Source: Roseateles_C aquae (lineage in GTDB: Bacteria; Pseudomonadota; Gammaproteobacteria; Burkholderiales; Burkholderiaceae_C). Taken from it: a stretch of 64,000 nt of DNA. This document shows, one piece after another, positions 34,801-43,285 of this stretch. The stretch covers positions 248,001 to 312,000 of the forward strand of contig NZ_JAVXZY010000001.1 of NCBI RefSeq assembly GCF_032337115.1. Direction: 5' to 3'. Numbering within the stretch: position 1 is the first letter of the stretch; every line of letters begins with the position of its first letter. Position numbers and translations under genes: made by a program. The notes below the pieces were generated by a model. It was not told where the DNA came from. It was given only the letters and a program-made list of their open reading frames with translations, and ran no database searches.

Positions 34801-36038
34801 TCCTTCACCTCCTCGTGATCCAGCGCGAGCATCTCGCGCAAGCCCGGCACCAACAAGAGCCCCAGCGCACTCACCGAGCCGGCCAGACCCAGGCCGATAT
34901 AGACCGCATCGACCGACGCCCGGGCCAGACCGATGCCGGCCAAGGCCGGCCCCAGCGCGCTGGCGATTTGCAAGGACATCATGCTGACCGCATTCAGCCG
35001 CGAACGGAAGTGCGCCGGAATGGCCAGCATCCGGTGCGTCTGTCCAACCAGCACGCCGCAGGAGTTCGCGAAGCCCACGACAAACAGTGCCAGCACGATC
35101 ACCACGCCCTGAGCGGTCCAACCGGCCAGCGCCAGACCCAGGCCCTGAATCACCGTCGACAAAAACCGTGTCTGGAATCGGCCCAGCCATTTGGCGACCC
35201 AGAGATTGCCGCCCAAGGCACCGCTGAGCATGCCCAGCGCCAGTCCGGTCTCAGCCGCGCCCAGCCAGCCGCTGGACAGACCCAGCGACTGCAGCTTCAG
35301 CGGCACCAGCATCGAAAAACCAGGCAGGAGGAACACCGTGCCGATCAGCCCCACCAGCGTCCAGCCGCGCTCGACCGGCACCGCCCAGGCCGCCCGAAGG
35401 CCCTGCGCCAGTTCGCGCCGCCAGGGGCCACGCGCCGGGCCGTCGGCATGGCCGCTGGCCGCGGGAATGGAACGCACCGCCCAGGCCGCACCCAGCAACA
35501 AGCCGCACTGCGCCCACAGCGCCACGCCGGTTCCCAGGCTGACCAGCGCACCGCCCAGCGCCGGGCCCAGCACCCGGCCCAGCGACTGCGCACTGCGCTG
35601 CAGGCTGAGCGCCTCGGGCAGCTGCGCGGCTGGCACCAGCTCGGCGGCGATGCTCATCGTCGCCGGCATCAGCACGCCGGAAGCGGCGGCGCCGAGCACG
35701 CCCAAGGCCATCACCAGCGCCAGCCGGTAGGCATCAAGCTGGATCATCAGCGCATAGCCGCAGGCGCCCAGTGAAAGCACCATCAGCGAAGCCATCATCA
35801 AGCGCTGCTTCGGCCAGCGATCGCCCAGCGGCGACAAGAGCGGCATCAGCAGAAAGGACGCAATGGCGACGACAACGCCATTGAGGGCCAGGTCTTGCCC
35901 GCCGCCATGCTGGGCCACCCACCAGGGCACGGCCACATAGCCGACCATCAGCGCCAGCACGGTGGCCACCTCGCTGGCCATCAGCCCCTGCATCGGTCGA
36001 CCCAGGGCCGTCGCCCGGGCCCGCATCTTCTTGATCAA
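34764..36038 (-). CDS. MFS transporter
   Basis: A 424-residue protein with about twelve membrane segments and the MFS loop 2-3 signature LGDRWPKQRLMM. I chose the TTG at 36038 because GGAGG lies five bases upstream; an ATG four codons later is an alternative. Substrate cannot be inferred. The last 12 codons overlap the start of the lipoprotein gene. Confidence 0.9.
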   Translation of the reverse strand: MIKKMRARATALGRPMQGLMASEVATVLALMVGYVAVPWWVAQHGGGQDLALNGVVVAIASFLLMPLLSPLGDRWPKQRLMMASLMVLSLGACGYALMIQLDAYRLALVMALGVLGAAASGVLMPATMSIAAELVPAAQLPEALSLQRSAQSLGRVLGPALGGALVSLGTGVALWAQCGLLLGAAWAVRSIPAASGHADGPARGPWRRELAQGLRAAWAVPVERGWTLVGLIGTVFLLPGFSMLVPLKLQSLGLSSGWLGAAETGLALGMLSGALGGNLWVAKWLGRFQTRFLSTVIQGLGLALAGWTAQGVVIVLALFVVGFANSCGVLVGQTHRMLAIPAHFRSRLNAVSMMSLQIASALGPALAGIGLARASVDAVYIGLGLAGSVSALGLLLVPGLREMLALDHEEVKEWYAKQHPHLFA

Positions 36039-36119
36039 TCCTGCCTCCGTCAGCGGTCGCCCGAGTGGGATGTTCGGCGAGCTCCTCTTGTCGGCGCAGC
36101 GTAGCACGAGCGCGCGTGG

Positions 36120-36545
36120 CTACTGGATCACCGACCAGGCCTCAGCCCAGCGGTCGAGCTCGGCCACCCGGCTCTTCTTGCCGGCAAAGTTCAGCGCCTG
36201 GCGGCTCTTGCCGTGCGGCTCCTTCAAGGGCTGCAGCGCCGGCGCCGGCAGCACATAGACGATGGGATAGCTGCGCGCCTCAGCGAAGCGCTTGTAGTTC
36301 AGGAGCACGTAGACCGCGTCCTCGCGTGCACTCTCGTCCTCGCTGTTGACCAGCCAGCGGCCGCTGTCAGCCACACCGCGAACAATCAACTCATAGCGGC
36401 GCCCGCTGGCGCTCTTGAGCATCAGCTCCGCCCCCTGCATGCCGCCCAGACAGGGCACGACCTCATGGCCCTGGCGGATCAGCTGACTCATGACAAAAAA
36501 CTCTGCGGCGCGGCTGACCACGCGTTCGGTACTGCTTCGGGACAA
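36120..36545 (-). CDS. possible degenerate PD-(D/E)XK nuclease-fold protein
   Basis: A 141-residue protein. ERVVSRAAEFFVMSQLIRQG then GAELMLKSASGRRYELIV recalls the group-I-intron-like PD-(D/E)XK layout (helix with Glu, then Gly-x-Asp and a Val-Lys strand). Here the Asp is Glu and the Lys position reads Arg, so catalysis is doubtful. I chose the TTG at 36545 because GAGGAG lies five bases upstream and a longer version would run through the terminator hairpin of the next gene. Inference only. Confidence 0.6.
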   Translation of the reverse strand: MSRSSTERVVSRAAEFFVMSQLIRQGHEVVPCLGGMQGAELMLKSASGRRYELIVRGVADSGRWLVNSEDESAREDAVYVLLNYKRFAEARSYPIVYVLPAPALQPLKEPHGKSRQALNFAGKKSRVAELDRWAEAWSVIQ

Positions 36546-36572
36546 ACCAGACTCCTCGGCTGCTTGCGGCTC

Positions 36573-36615
36573 AAAACAAAAACGCCCCCGCCCATGTCCG
36601 GCACGGGCGGGGGCG
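36573..36615 (-). terminator. Rho-independent terminator of the M14 carboxypeptidase gene
   Basis: On minus, CGCCCCCGCCC and GGGCGGGGGCG form an 11-bp stem around GTGCCGGACAT, followed by TTTTTGTTTT. It starts about 15 bases after the M14 stop. Confidence 0.93.
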
Positions 36616-36630
36616 CGATTGTGCAACAAA

Positions 36631-38934
36631 TCAGGGCGTGTAATTCACAGTCAGCTGAGCGTTGCTATAGGCCGCGTAGCCATAGACGCCGATGTACAAC
36701 CAGCCTGAGGGCGGATTGGCAATCGTGCAGGTCTCGGCATTGGTCGAGCCTTGCTTGCGGCAGCTGTAGCTGCTGCTGGTCGGCTGCGCGCCGGAGCGGG
36801 TGAAGAGGTCCAGATCGCCGCTGCCGCCGCTGGTGGCCACCGTCAGGCTGCTCGTGCCGGCCGGCACCGCGACCTTCCAGTAGCGCCAGCTGGCCCGGGC
36901 ACCGGCGAGTCCCGTCAAGACCTGACCCTTGGCCAGCACGGGCACGCCGTCGTCGCTGAGTTGCAGCAGCTTCGAGGTGCTGGCGCTCTGCCCGTCGTTG
37001 TCGGTCACCGTCAGCTGCACCGTGTAGCTGCCGGCAGCGGCGTAGCTGTGGCTGGCGGGTGTACCGTTGCCACTGCTGCCGTCACCGAACTGCCATTGCC
37101 GGCCGACGATGCTGCCATCGTCGGTGCTGCGATCATTGAACTGCACGGCAAGGCCATTGACGGTCCAGTCAAAGGCGGCCTGCGGCGGCAGGCCTCCGCC
37201 ACTGCCGATCTCCAGGAAAACCGCACTGAAGGCGCCCCAGTTGCCGGCGGCGTCGCGGCCGCGCACATAGACGATGTGCCGACCATTGCTCCAGCCGCTG
37301 GTATCGAGCTGGCCGCGCACCGCTTCGGCACTGCTGTTGAAGCTGCCATCGGTAGCCGCCAGGGCGATCGCCGTGGCGCCGGCCAGCCACGGTGGCGTGT
37401 CGACATAGGCTTCGGCCGCGGCAATGTTCTGGGTCGGCTCGGCACCATTGCTCTGTCTGTAGCGGGTGTCGTCGAGCTGCGCATTCAAGGTCACCGGCGT
37501 ACCGGCCGTGACCTTGGCAGCAGACAGGCTCAGCTGCGTCACGTCCGGCCCTGCCGGCGTCTGGTATGGCGTGCGTACCACCTTGGCCGCATACATCAGG
37601 GCCGGCATATTGCCCGGCAGCAGCGTGTTCGTGTAATAGCTGCACTGTTCGAAGAAGGCCGTGCCCAGCTCGAAGGTGAAGGCCGCCACCCCGAGCTCGC
37701 CATAGCTCGGGCCATCGCTGGTGCCGTCGGTCTCATAGAGGTCCAGCGAGCGTTCGGGCGTATGGCCATTGAAGTAGGCGAACTTGCGGCCCAGCGTGGC
37801 CAGCTGCTTGTCGTTGCCGGCCACGCTGCCGTTCGTGCCCCAGGGCCAGAGCAGCAAGCGGCCGTGGCTGTGGATGTCCAGATGGATGCCGCTGGTATCG
37901 AGCGGTGCGGGGTCGGTGCGATTGGGGCCGCGACGGTCGGTCCACAGCGAGCGGATATAGGCCTCGACCGCACGGGTCTCGGGCTCGGAGGCGGCGCTGG
38001 CGCCGCGGTAGGTCTCGTCACAGCTGTTGCCGCTGGAGCCGCTGCCACCGGTGCTGTTCCAGCCGAAGCCGAAGTTGCGATTCAGGTCGGCACCTCGGCT
38101 GTTGCTCGTAGCGCCGCAGTAGGCGGTGTTGGTGTTCTTGCGCCACAGGAGGCCGGTCTCGGCCTTCTTGCGACCATCCGGGTTGGTGGCCAGCAGCAGG
38201 TGGATCTCGTGGTGATCTAGGATCCAGGTCGCATCGGCATCGACGCCATAGCCGTTGAACAGCTTGCGGGCGAATTCCAGCACCAGCGGCGTGGTCGCGT
38301 ACTCGCGCGCATGGATGCCGGCGTTGACAAAGAGCTTGGGCTTGGCGCCGGTGATGGCGCTGTTGCTGAGCTTGAGCACACGCAGGTCATAGCCACCGCT
38401 GCCGCGGCTCTTTTCCCAGGAGTCGCCAATGTCGATCCAGCTGGCCAGCTGCGGCTTGGCCGTCACCATGGCCTGGGCGGCGCTGAATACCTCTTCGACG
38501 GTCGGGTAGCAGCTGTAGCTGGGTATGCCGGCCAGCGCCTGCAAGTCCCCACGCGCCTCGCTGAGCCGCCGCCGCTCGCCGCTCTCCATCCTGGCCTGTT
38601 CCAATTGCTGGCTTTCCCAGTGGGCATCGACTTCCAGCCGGAAACCCATGGCACGCAACTCACGCGCCTCGGCATCGTTCACCTGCACGATCAGATAGCC
38701 GAGCTCGTAGGGCGAGGCCAGTGTTTCGAAGCGGCTGTGGGCAATCGCCCGGGCCTTGCGAATGTCGTCGAAATGGGCGCGCATCGTTTGACGCGGCGCC
38801 GACTCGCGACCGGCGATGGTCGCGTTGCCGACGGCTGGCGGCGCCGTCTGCGCCGAAGCGACCGGCACTGCGCCTTGCAACAAGACGGCCAGCGCACTGG
38901 CCATCAGTGCTTGAGAAAAATGTGCTTGCTTCAA
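36631..38934 (-). CDS. secreted M14 zinc carboxypeptidase with PKD and PPC domains
   Basis: A 767-residue protein: signal peptide (ending VPVASA), a pro-region, and an M14 domain with zinc ligands in GIHAREY, a later His in DIHSHG, and the catalytic Glu in FTFELG. A linker domain follows, then a PKD domain (WQFGDGSSGNGTPASHSYA) and a C-terminal PPC domain (SGDLDLFTRSG) typical of secreted proteases. It should trim C-terminal residues of proteins outside the cell. I chose the TTG at 38934 because it gives a short basic start before the signal core with GGAG upstream; an ATG ten codons earlier is possible. Confidence 0.92.
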   Translation of the reverse strand: MKQAHFSQALMASALAVLLQGAVPVASAQTAPPAVGNATIAGRESAPRQTMRAHFDDIRKARAIAHSRFETLASPYELGYLIVQVNDAEARELRAMGFRLEVDAHWESQQLEQARMESGERRRLSEARGDLQALAGIPSYSCYPTVEEVFSAAQAMVTAKPQLASWIDIGDSWEKSRGSGGYDLRVLKLSNSAITGAKPKLFVNAGIHAREYATTPLVLEFARKLFNGYGVDADATWILDHHEIHLLLATNPDGRKKAETGLLWRKNTNTAYCGATSNSRGADLNRNFGFGWNSTGGSGSSGNSCDETYRGASAASEPETRAVEAYIRSLWTDRRGPNRTDPAPLDTSGIHLDIHSHGRLLLWPWGTNGSVAGNDKQLATLGRKFAYFNGHTPERSLDLYETDGTSDGPSYGELGVAAFTFELGTAFFEQCSYYTNTLLPGNMPALMYAAKVVRTPYQTPAGPDVTQLSLSAAKVTAGTPVTLNAQLDDTRYRQSNGAEPTQNIAAAEAYVDTPPWLAGATAIALAATDGSFNSSAEAVRGQLDTSGWSNGRHIVYVRGRDAAGNWGAFSAVFLEIGSGGGLPPQAAFDWTVNGLAVQFNDRSTDDGSIVGRQWQFGDGSSGNGTPASHSYAAAGSYTVQLTVTDNDGQSASTSKLLQLSDDGVPVLAKGQVLTGLAGARASWRYWKVAVPAGTSSLTVATSGGSGDLDLFTRSGAQPTSSSYSCRKQGSTNAETCTIANPPSGWLYIGVYGYAAYSNAQLTVNYTP

Positions 38935-39304
38935 CTCGATCTCCCGAGCATGAGCAAGCCGCATATCCGGCACCTCCGACACCACCCGGAACTGCAGCGG
39001 GGCCGGCCGCTGCACTGCGGCCCGCTCGCGGGCCGCACGCCCATTCGCATCCACGCGGCGAGGGCGGCCCAGGTTCATGAAAGATGCCGCACGGGCCACG
39101 CCTTGAGGCGAGGCACCGGGAGGCATCCCGGCAAGTTCCCCTGGTCCGCACGCCGCTGCGGGCGCCGACGCTACCTTGATCTGTTGTTCTGGCTTCGACG
39201 TGGCCTCTGTCGAGGCCGGCCGTCGCACTCGGCGCAAGCGCCGTGGCGACGGCGAAGTATCAAGCTTGTTGGCCGCGCTGGCGAGTGTGTGGCTGCAACA
39301 GCGT
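38935..39304. other. region between the M14 gene and fhs
   Basis: About 370 bases with no gene I can support. Long in-frame and opposite-strand frames exist but lack protein character. It presumably holds the M14 promoter and the end of the fhs transcript; I see no clear promoter or terminator. Confidence 0.4.
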
Positions 39305-40972
39305 TCAGAACAGGCCGTGGATGCGGCCCTGATCGTCCAGGCCTATCCGTTCGGCCGCCGGCACCTTGGGCAGCCCCGGCATGGTCATGATGTCGCCGCA
39401 GATTGCCGTCACAAAGCCGGCGCCGGCATTGAGGCGCAGCTCGCGCACCCGCAGCACATGGCCGATGGGCGCGCCGAGCAGGCTGGCGTCGCTGCTGAAC
39501 GAGTACTGCGTCTTGGCGATGCAGACCGGCAGATGACCCCAGCCCTGAGCATTCAAGTCCTTCAGCTGCTGCGCCGCGCGCGGCTCGAAGGCCACAGAAT
39601 CGGCACGGTAGATCTTGCGCGCCACGGCGCTGATCTTGGCTTCCAATGGCTCGGCATCGTCATACAGAAAGCGCGGCGTGCCGGGAGCGTTCTCGCACTG
39701 CTGAACGACAGCCTCGGCCAGCGCGGCTGCACCGGCACCGCCCTCGGCCCAGTGGCTGGCCAGCACGCAGCGCACCCCCAAGTCGGTGCAGCAGGCCTCG
39801 ATCAACGCTATTTCCTCGGCGCTGTCGCTGTCGAAGCGATTGATGGACACGATGGCCGGCAGGCCGTAGTGCTCTTGCACGTTCTCGATATGGCGGCGCA
39901 GATTCGCGAGGCCGGACTGCAGCGCCTGCAGTGCTGGCTGGGCAGCGCCACCGCCGTGATGCTTGAGCGCCCGCACGGTGGCCACGATGACGGCACAGGC
40001 GGGTTTCAAGCCGCCCTTGCGGCATTTGATATCGATGAACTTCTCGGCGCCCAGATCAGCGCCAAAGCCGGCCTCGGTGACCACATAGTCAGCCAGCTTC
40101 AACGCGGCACGCGTCGCCATCAGGCTGTTGCAGCCGTGGGCAATATTGGCAAAGGGCCCGCCGTGGACAAAGGCCGGCGTGCCTTCCAGCGTCTGCACGA
40201 GGTTCGGCGACATCGCATCCTTCAGCAGCGCCGCCATCGCGCCATCAGCCTTCAGATCGCGGGCAGTGATGGCCCGCTTGTCAGCGGTGTAGCCGACCAC
40301 GATATTGCCCAGCCGCTGCTTCAGATCGGCCAGCGAGTCGGCCAGGCAAAGAATGGCCATCACCTCGGACGCGACGACGATGTCAAAACCATCCTCGCGT
40401 GGATAGCCATTGCCCGGCCCGCCCAGTGCCACGGTGATCTGGCGCAGGGCGCGGTCGTTCATGTCGACAACACGGCGCCAGCTGATGCGGCGCACGTCGA
40501 GGCCCAGCGCATTGCCGTGGTGGATGTGGTTGTCCAGCAGCGCGGCGAGCAGGTTGTTGGCCAGCGCGATCGCATGGAAGTCGCCGGTGAAGTGCAGATT
40601 GATGTCCTCCATCGGCACCACCTGGGCATAGCCGCCACCGGCCGCCCCGCCCTTCATGCCGAAGCAGGGACCCAGCGAGGGTTCGCGCAGGCAGATCATC
40701 GCCTTCTTGCCGATATGGCTGAGGCCGTCGCCCAGTCCCACCGTCGTCGTCGTCTTGCCTTCGCCAGGGGGCGTTGGCGATATCGCAGTGACCAGCACCA
40801 GATGGCCCTGCTGCGGGCGTTCGGCGAGCTGCTGCAGATGGGGCAGGCTGATCTTGGCCTTGTAGTGCCCATAGGGGACCAGGGCGTCTTCGGGGATGCC
40901 AAGCCGCTCGGCGGCCAGGGGCAAGATCTTGCGCAGCGTCGCCGCCTGGGCGATCTCGATATCGGTCGGCAT
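39305..40972 (-). CDS. fhs: formate-tetrahydrofolate ligase
   Basis: A 555-residue enzyme that joins formate to tetrahydrofolate with ATP, giving 10-formyl-THF for one-carbon metabolism. The P-loop is TPPGEGKTTTTVGLGD, and the length is normal for the family. Single cytoplasmic gene. GAGGAG precedes the ATG. Confidence 0.98.
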   Translation of the reverse strand: MPTDIEIAQAATLRKILPLAAERLGIPEDALVPYGHYKAKISLPHLQQLAERPQQGHLVLVTAISPTPPGEGKTTTTVGLGDGLSHIGKKAMICLREPSLGPCFGMKGGAAGGGYAQVVPMEDINLHFTGDFHAIALANNLLAALLDNHIHHGNALGLDVRRISWRRVVDMNDRALRQITVALGGPGNGYPREDGFDIVVASEVMAILCLADSLADLKQRLGNIVVGYTADKRAITARDLKADGAMAALLKDAMSPNLVQTLEGTPAFVHGGPFANIAHGCNSLMATRAALKLADYVVTEAGFGADLGAEKFIDIKCRKGGLKPACAVIVATVRALKHHGGGAAQPALQALQSGLANLRRHIENVQEHYGLPAIVSINRFDSDSAEEIALIEACCTDLGVRCVLASHWAEGGAGAAALAEAVVQQCENAPGTPRFLYDDAEPLEAKISAVARKIYRADSVAFEPRAAQQLKDLNAQGWGHLPVCIAKTQYSFSSDASLLGAPIGHVLRVRELRLNAGAGFVTAICGDIMTMPGLPKVPAAERIGLDDQGRIHGLF

Positions 40973-41011
40973 TCAGACTCCTCGTGGGCTGCCCTCTTCT
41001 GGTGGGCGCAC

Positions 41012-41048
41012 AAACAAAAACGCGGCTGGTCCGGTAGGACCTGCCGCG
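41012..41048 (-). terminator. terminator of the enoyl-CoA hydratase-type gene
   Basis: On minus, CGCGGC-A-GGTCC loop TACC GGACC-A-GCCGCG then TTTTTGTTTG: a two-part stem of 11 pairs with a T-run. It lies between the hydratase-type stop and the fhs ribosome site. Confidence 0.93.
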
Positions 41049-41082
41049 ATTATCTGCCTGCCATGGCCCACTGGGGGTCAGG

Positions 41083-42201
41083 TCATGCCAGGGCTTTCAA
41101 GGGGTGCTGATCTGGCGCCCAGGGGCTCTTGAAAAAGGCCTGAACCAGCTCGGCGCTGACATCCTCGATGCGGGCCGGATTCCAGCGCGGGCTGTGGTCC
41201 TTGTCGACCGCCAGCGCGCGAATGCCTTCCACCGTTTCGCTGGCGGCACCGGGGCGCAGGTGGAAGCAGTGATGAACCAGATCGCGCTCCATGCGCAGAT
41301 CTTCGGCCAGGCTCATGCCGCGAGCCCGGCGCAACTGCTCGAGCGTCACCGCCATCATCAGCGGCGAGCGCTTCAGCAGCGTGGCGTGGGTATGGCGCGA
41401 CCATTCATCGTCGGCTGCCGCCAGCGAAGCCATGATGGCGGTGACGCTGACATGGCGGAAATGCTGGTCGATGCGGGAGCGCAGTTCCAGGTGATCGGCC
41501 GGCGGCGCCAGATCGGCATGTTCCATCACGGTCGCGACCACATGCTCTGCACTGCTTTGCTCGCCATGCCGGAAGGCCTCGATGATCGCCTTCATGGCCG
41601 ACTGCTGCACGAACACATCGCCCAGTGCCAGTTCGATGGCATCGCCCGCGCCTATCGGCTGCCCGGTCAGCGCCAGCCATTCGCCGACATGGCCCGGGCA
41701 CTGCGACAGGAACCAGCCGCCGCCCACATCGGGGAACAAGCCAATATTGGTCTCAGGCATCGCGAGCTTGGAGTGCTCGGTCAGCACGCGCAGCTTGGCA
41801 CCCTGGCTGATGCCCATGCCGCCGCCCATCACCACGCCATCCATCAGCGCGATATAGGGCTTGGGGTAGTGGTGGATCAGGTGGTTGAGCGCGTATTCCT
41901 CGGTGAAGAAATCACCCAGCGCGCTGTCGCCGGCCAGTGCCGCCTGATGGAAGAATCGGATGTCGCCGCCGGCGCAGAAGGCAGCCGGCTTGCCTTCACG
42001 ACCAGCCCCCAGCACCACCACGGCCTGCACGGCGGGTTGAGCCGCCCAGGCCTGCAGCAAGGCAGTCATGTCACGAATCATCGGCAGCGACAGCGCGTTC
42101 AAGGCCTGTGCGCGGTTCAGGGTGATCAGTCCGAGACAACCGTTCACCTCGGCCTGAATCAGTCCTTCGGCGCACAGCGGCGGAATCAATGCGGCAGTCA
42201 T
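41083..42201 (-). CDS. 3-hydroxyisobutyryl-CoA hydrolase-type crotonase
   Basis: A 372-residue crotonase-fold protein. The oxyanion-hole region DGVVMGGGMGIS and the motif MPETNIGLFPDVGGGWFLS are characteristic of the HIBCH group, longer than ordinary hydratases (~260). The known reaction frees 3-hydroxyisobutyrate from CoA in valine breakdown. The rest of the valine pathway is not nearby, so an enoyl-CoA hydratase/isomerase role is possible. The next upstream gene is an exporter with 28 bases between. Confidence 0.88.
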   Translation of the reverse strand: MTAALIPPLCAEGLIQAEVNGCLGLITLNRAQALNALSLPMIRDMTALLQAWAAQPAVQAVVVLGAGREGKPAAFCAGGDIRFFHQAALAGDSALGDFFTEEYALNHLIHHYPKPYIALMDGVVMGGGMGISQGAKLRVLTEHSKLAMPETNIGLFPDVGGGWFLSQCPGHVGEWLALTGQPIGAGDAIELALGDVFVQQSAMKAIIEAFRHGEQSSAEHVVATVMEHADLAPPADHLELRSRIDQHFRHVSVTAIMASLAAADDEWSRHTHATLLKRSPLMMAVTLEQLRRARGMSLAEDLRMERDLVHHCFHLRPGAASETVEGIRALAVDKDHSPRWNPARIEDVSAELVQAFFKSPWAPDQHPLKALA

Positions 42202-42229
42202 GCCTTCTTACTCCAACTTCTTGTTTGAT

Positions 42230-43126
42230 TTACTCGCGACGGCTGACACCGCTGCGACGCAGGCCCAGCAACTCATTGCCGACGAGCGCGGTCAGCACCA
42301 TAGCACCACCTGAGAGGGCCGCGGTAGACGGGGCTTCCCCAGCCCCCAGCCAGGCCCACAGCACACCGAACAGCACTTCGAGCAGACCCAGCAGCGCCAG
42401 TTCCGGCCCACTGAGCACCTGGCTGAGCCGCACCACCAACAAACAGGGCAGCGCCAGCTGAAACAGGCCCAGACCGGCCAACAAGCCGACGTCGTGCGCC
42501 GAAGCCTGCAGGGGCCAAGCCAGTGGCAGCGTGAGCAGCGCGGAGACCAGCGCGCCCAGCAACACGGCCAGCAGCATGTCGCTGCGTTCACCGCCCGCGC
42601 GGCTGTCGTGCTGCAGCAGCGTCCAGTTGCAGGCCGCGGCCAGCGGTACGCCCAGCGCCACGCCCATGCCGGCCAGGCTGCCCGGGCCGCCCTGCATCTC
42701 ATGAGCAAACATCCAAGCAATGCCCGCGCTGCCCAAGGCAATGGCGAGCCAGGTCCGTGCCGGCAGCCGGTGATGAAGGAAGATCCGGGCGAACAAGGCC
42801 GTCAGCAGCGGCCCCAACGCCATCGTGACGAGCACATTGGCCACGCTGGTCATCGTCAGCGCCAGCATGAAGGCGGTGTACATCACCGCCCAGCACAACC
42901 CCGAGGCCCAGACCTTGCGCGGCGCGCGCAAGACCTGTCCCCACAGCGCCGGGCCACGCAGCACGAGCAAGGCGGCGAGCAGCGACAAGGCATTGAACGC
43001 ACTGCGCCAGAACGTCACCTCAAAGCTGCGCGCCGCCTCTAGCTGCCGCGTCACCACGCCTGCGGAACTCCACATCAGCGTGACCAGCAGCATCAGAACA
43101 ACAGCTTTGCGATGGGTCATGGCCAT
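42230..43126 (-). CDS. EamA/DMT-family transporter
   Basis: A 298-residue membrane protein with about ten helices (start MAMTHRKAVVLMLLVTLMWS). The ATG at 43126 follows directly after the T-run of the typA terminator, so a normal ribosome site is missing; ATG codons at 43120 and 43150 are alternatives. Substrate unknown. Confidence 0.88.
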   Translation of the reverse strand: MAMTHRKAVVLMLLVTLMWSSAGVVTRQLEAARSFEVTFWRSAFNALSLLAALLVLRGPALWGQVLRAPRKVWASGLCWAVMYTAFMLALTMTSVANVLVTMALGPLLTALFARIFLHHRLPARTWLAIALGSAGIAWMFAHEMQGGPGSLAGMGVALGVPLAAACNWTLLQHDSRAGGERSDMLLAVLLGALVSALLTLPLAWPLQASAHDVGLLAGLGLFQLALPCLLVVRLSQVLSGPELALLGLLEVLFGVLWAWLGAGEAPSTAALSGGAMVLTALVGNELLGLRRSGVSRRE

Positions 43127-43148
43127 AGAAAAGCGCCCCGAAGGGCGC
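43127..43148 (-). terminator. terminator of the rimP-typA transcript
   Basis: On minus, GCGCCC, TTCG loop, GGGCGC then TTTTCT. The UUCG tetraloop with a 6-bp G/C stem is a strong terminator. It abuts the start of the exporter gene. Confidence 0.85.
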
Positions 43149-43236
43149 ATCAGATCTTGTAGGCAGGGCCTCTGAATCTCGGGCCGAGCGCCGGGCCGCT
43201 CCCAAGCCGGCCCGCCATGGCTTGCGCGAGCAAGCC

Positions 43237-43273
43237 GTCCCCTCGGGGGACCGCCCAGCGTACCCGCTGGGCG
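43237..43273. repeat. two palindromes after typA
   Basis: GTCCCC-TCG-GGGGAC (43237-43251) and a 9-bp stem CGCCCAGCG/CGCTGGGCG with a TACC loop (43252-43273) lie just after the typA stop. The CCCCCGAGGGGA core also occurs (reverse complement) after fabI near 53076, so this may be a dispersed 3'-end palindrome. Confidence 0.45.
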
Positions 43274-43285
43274 AGGGGCCCACAA

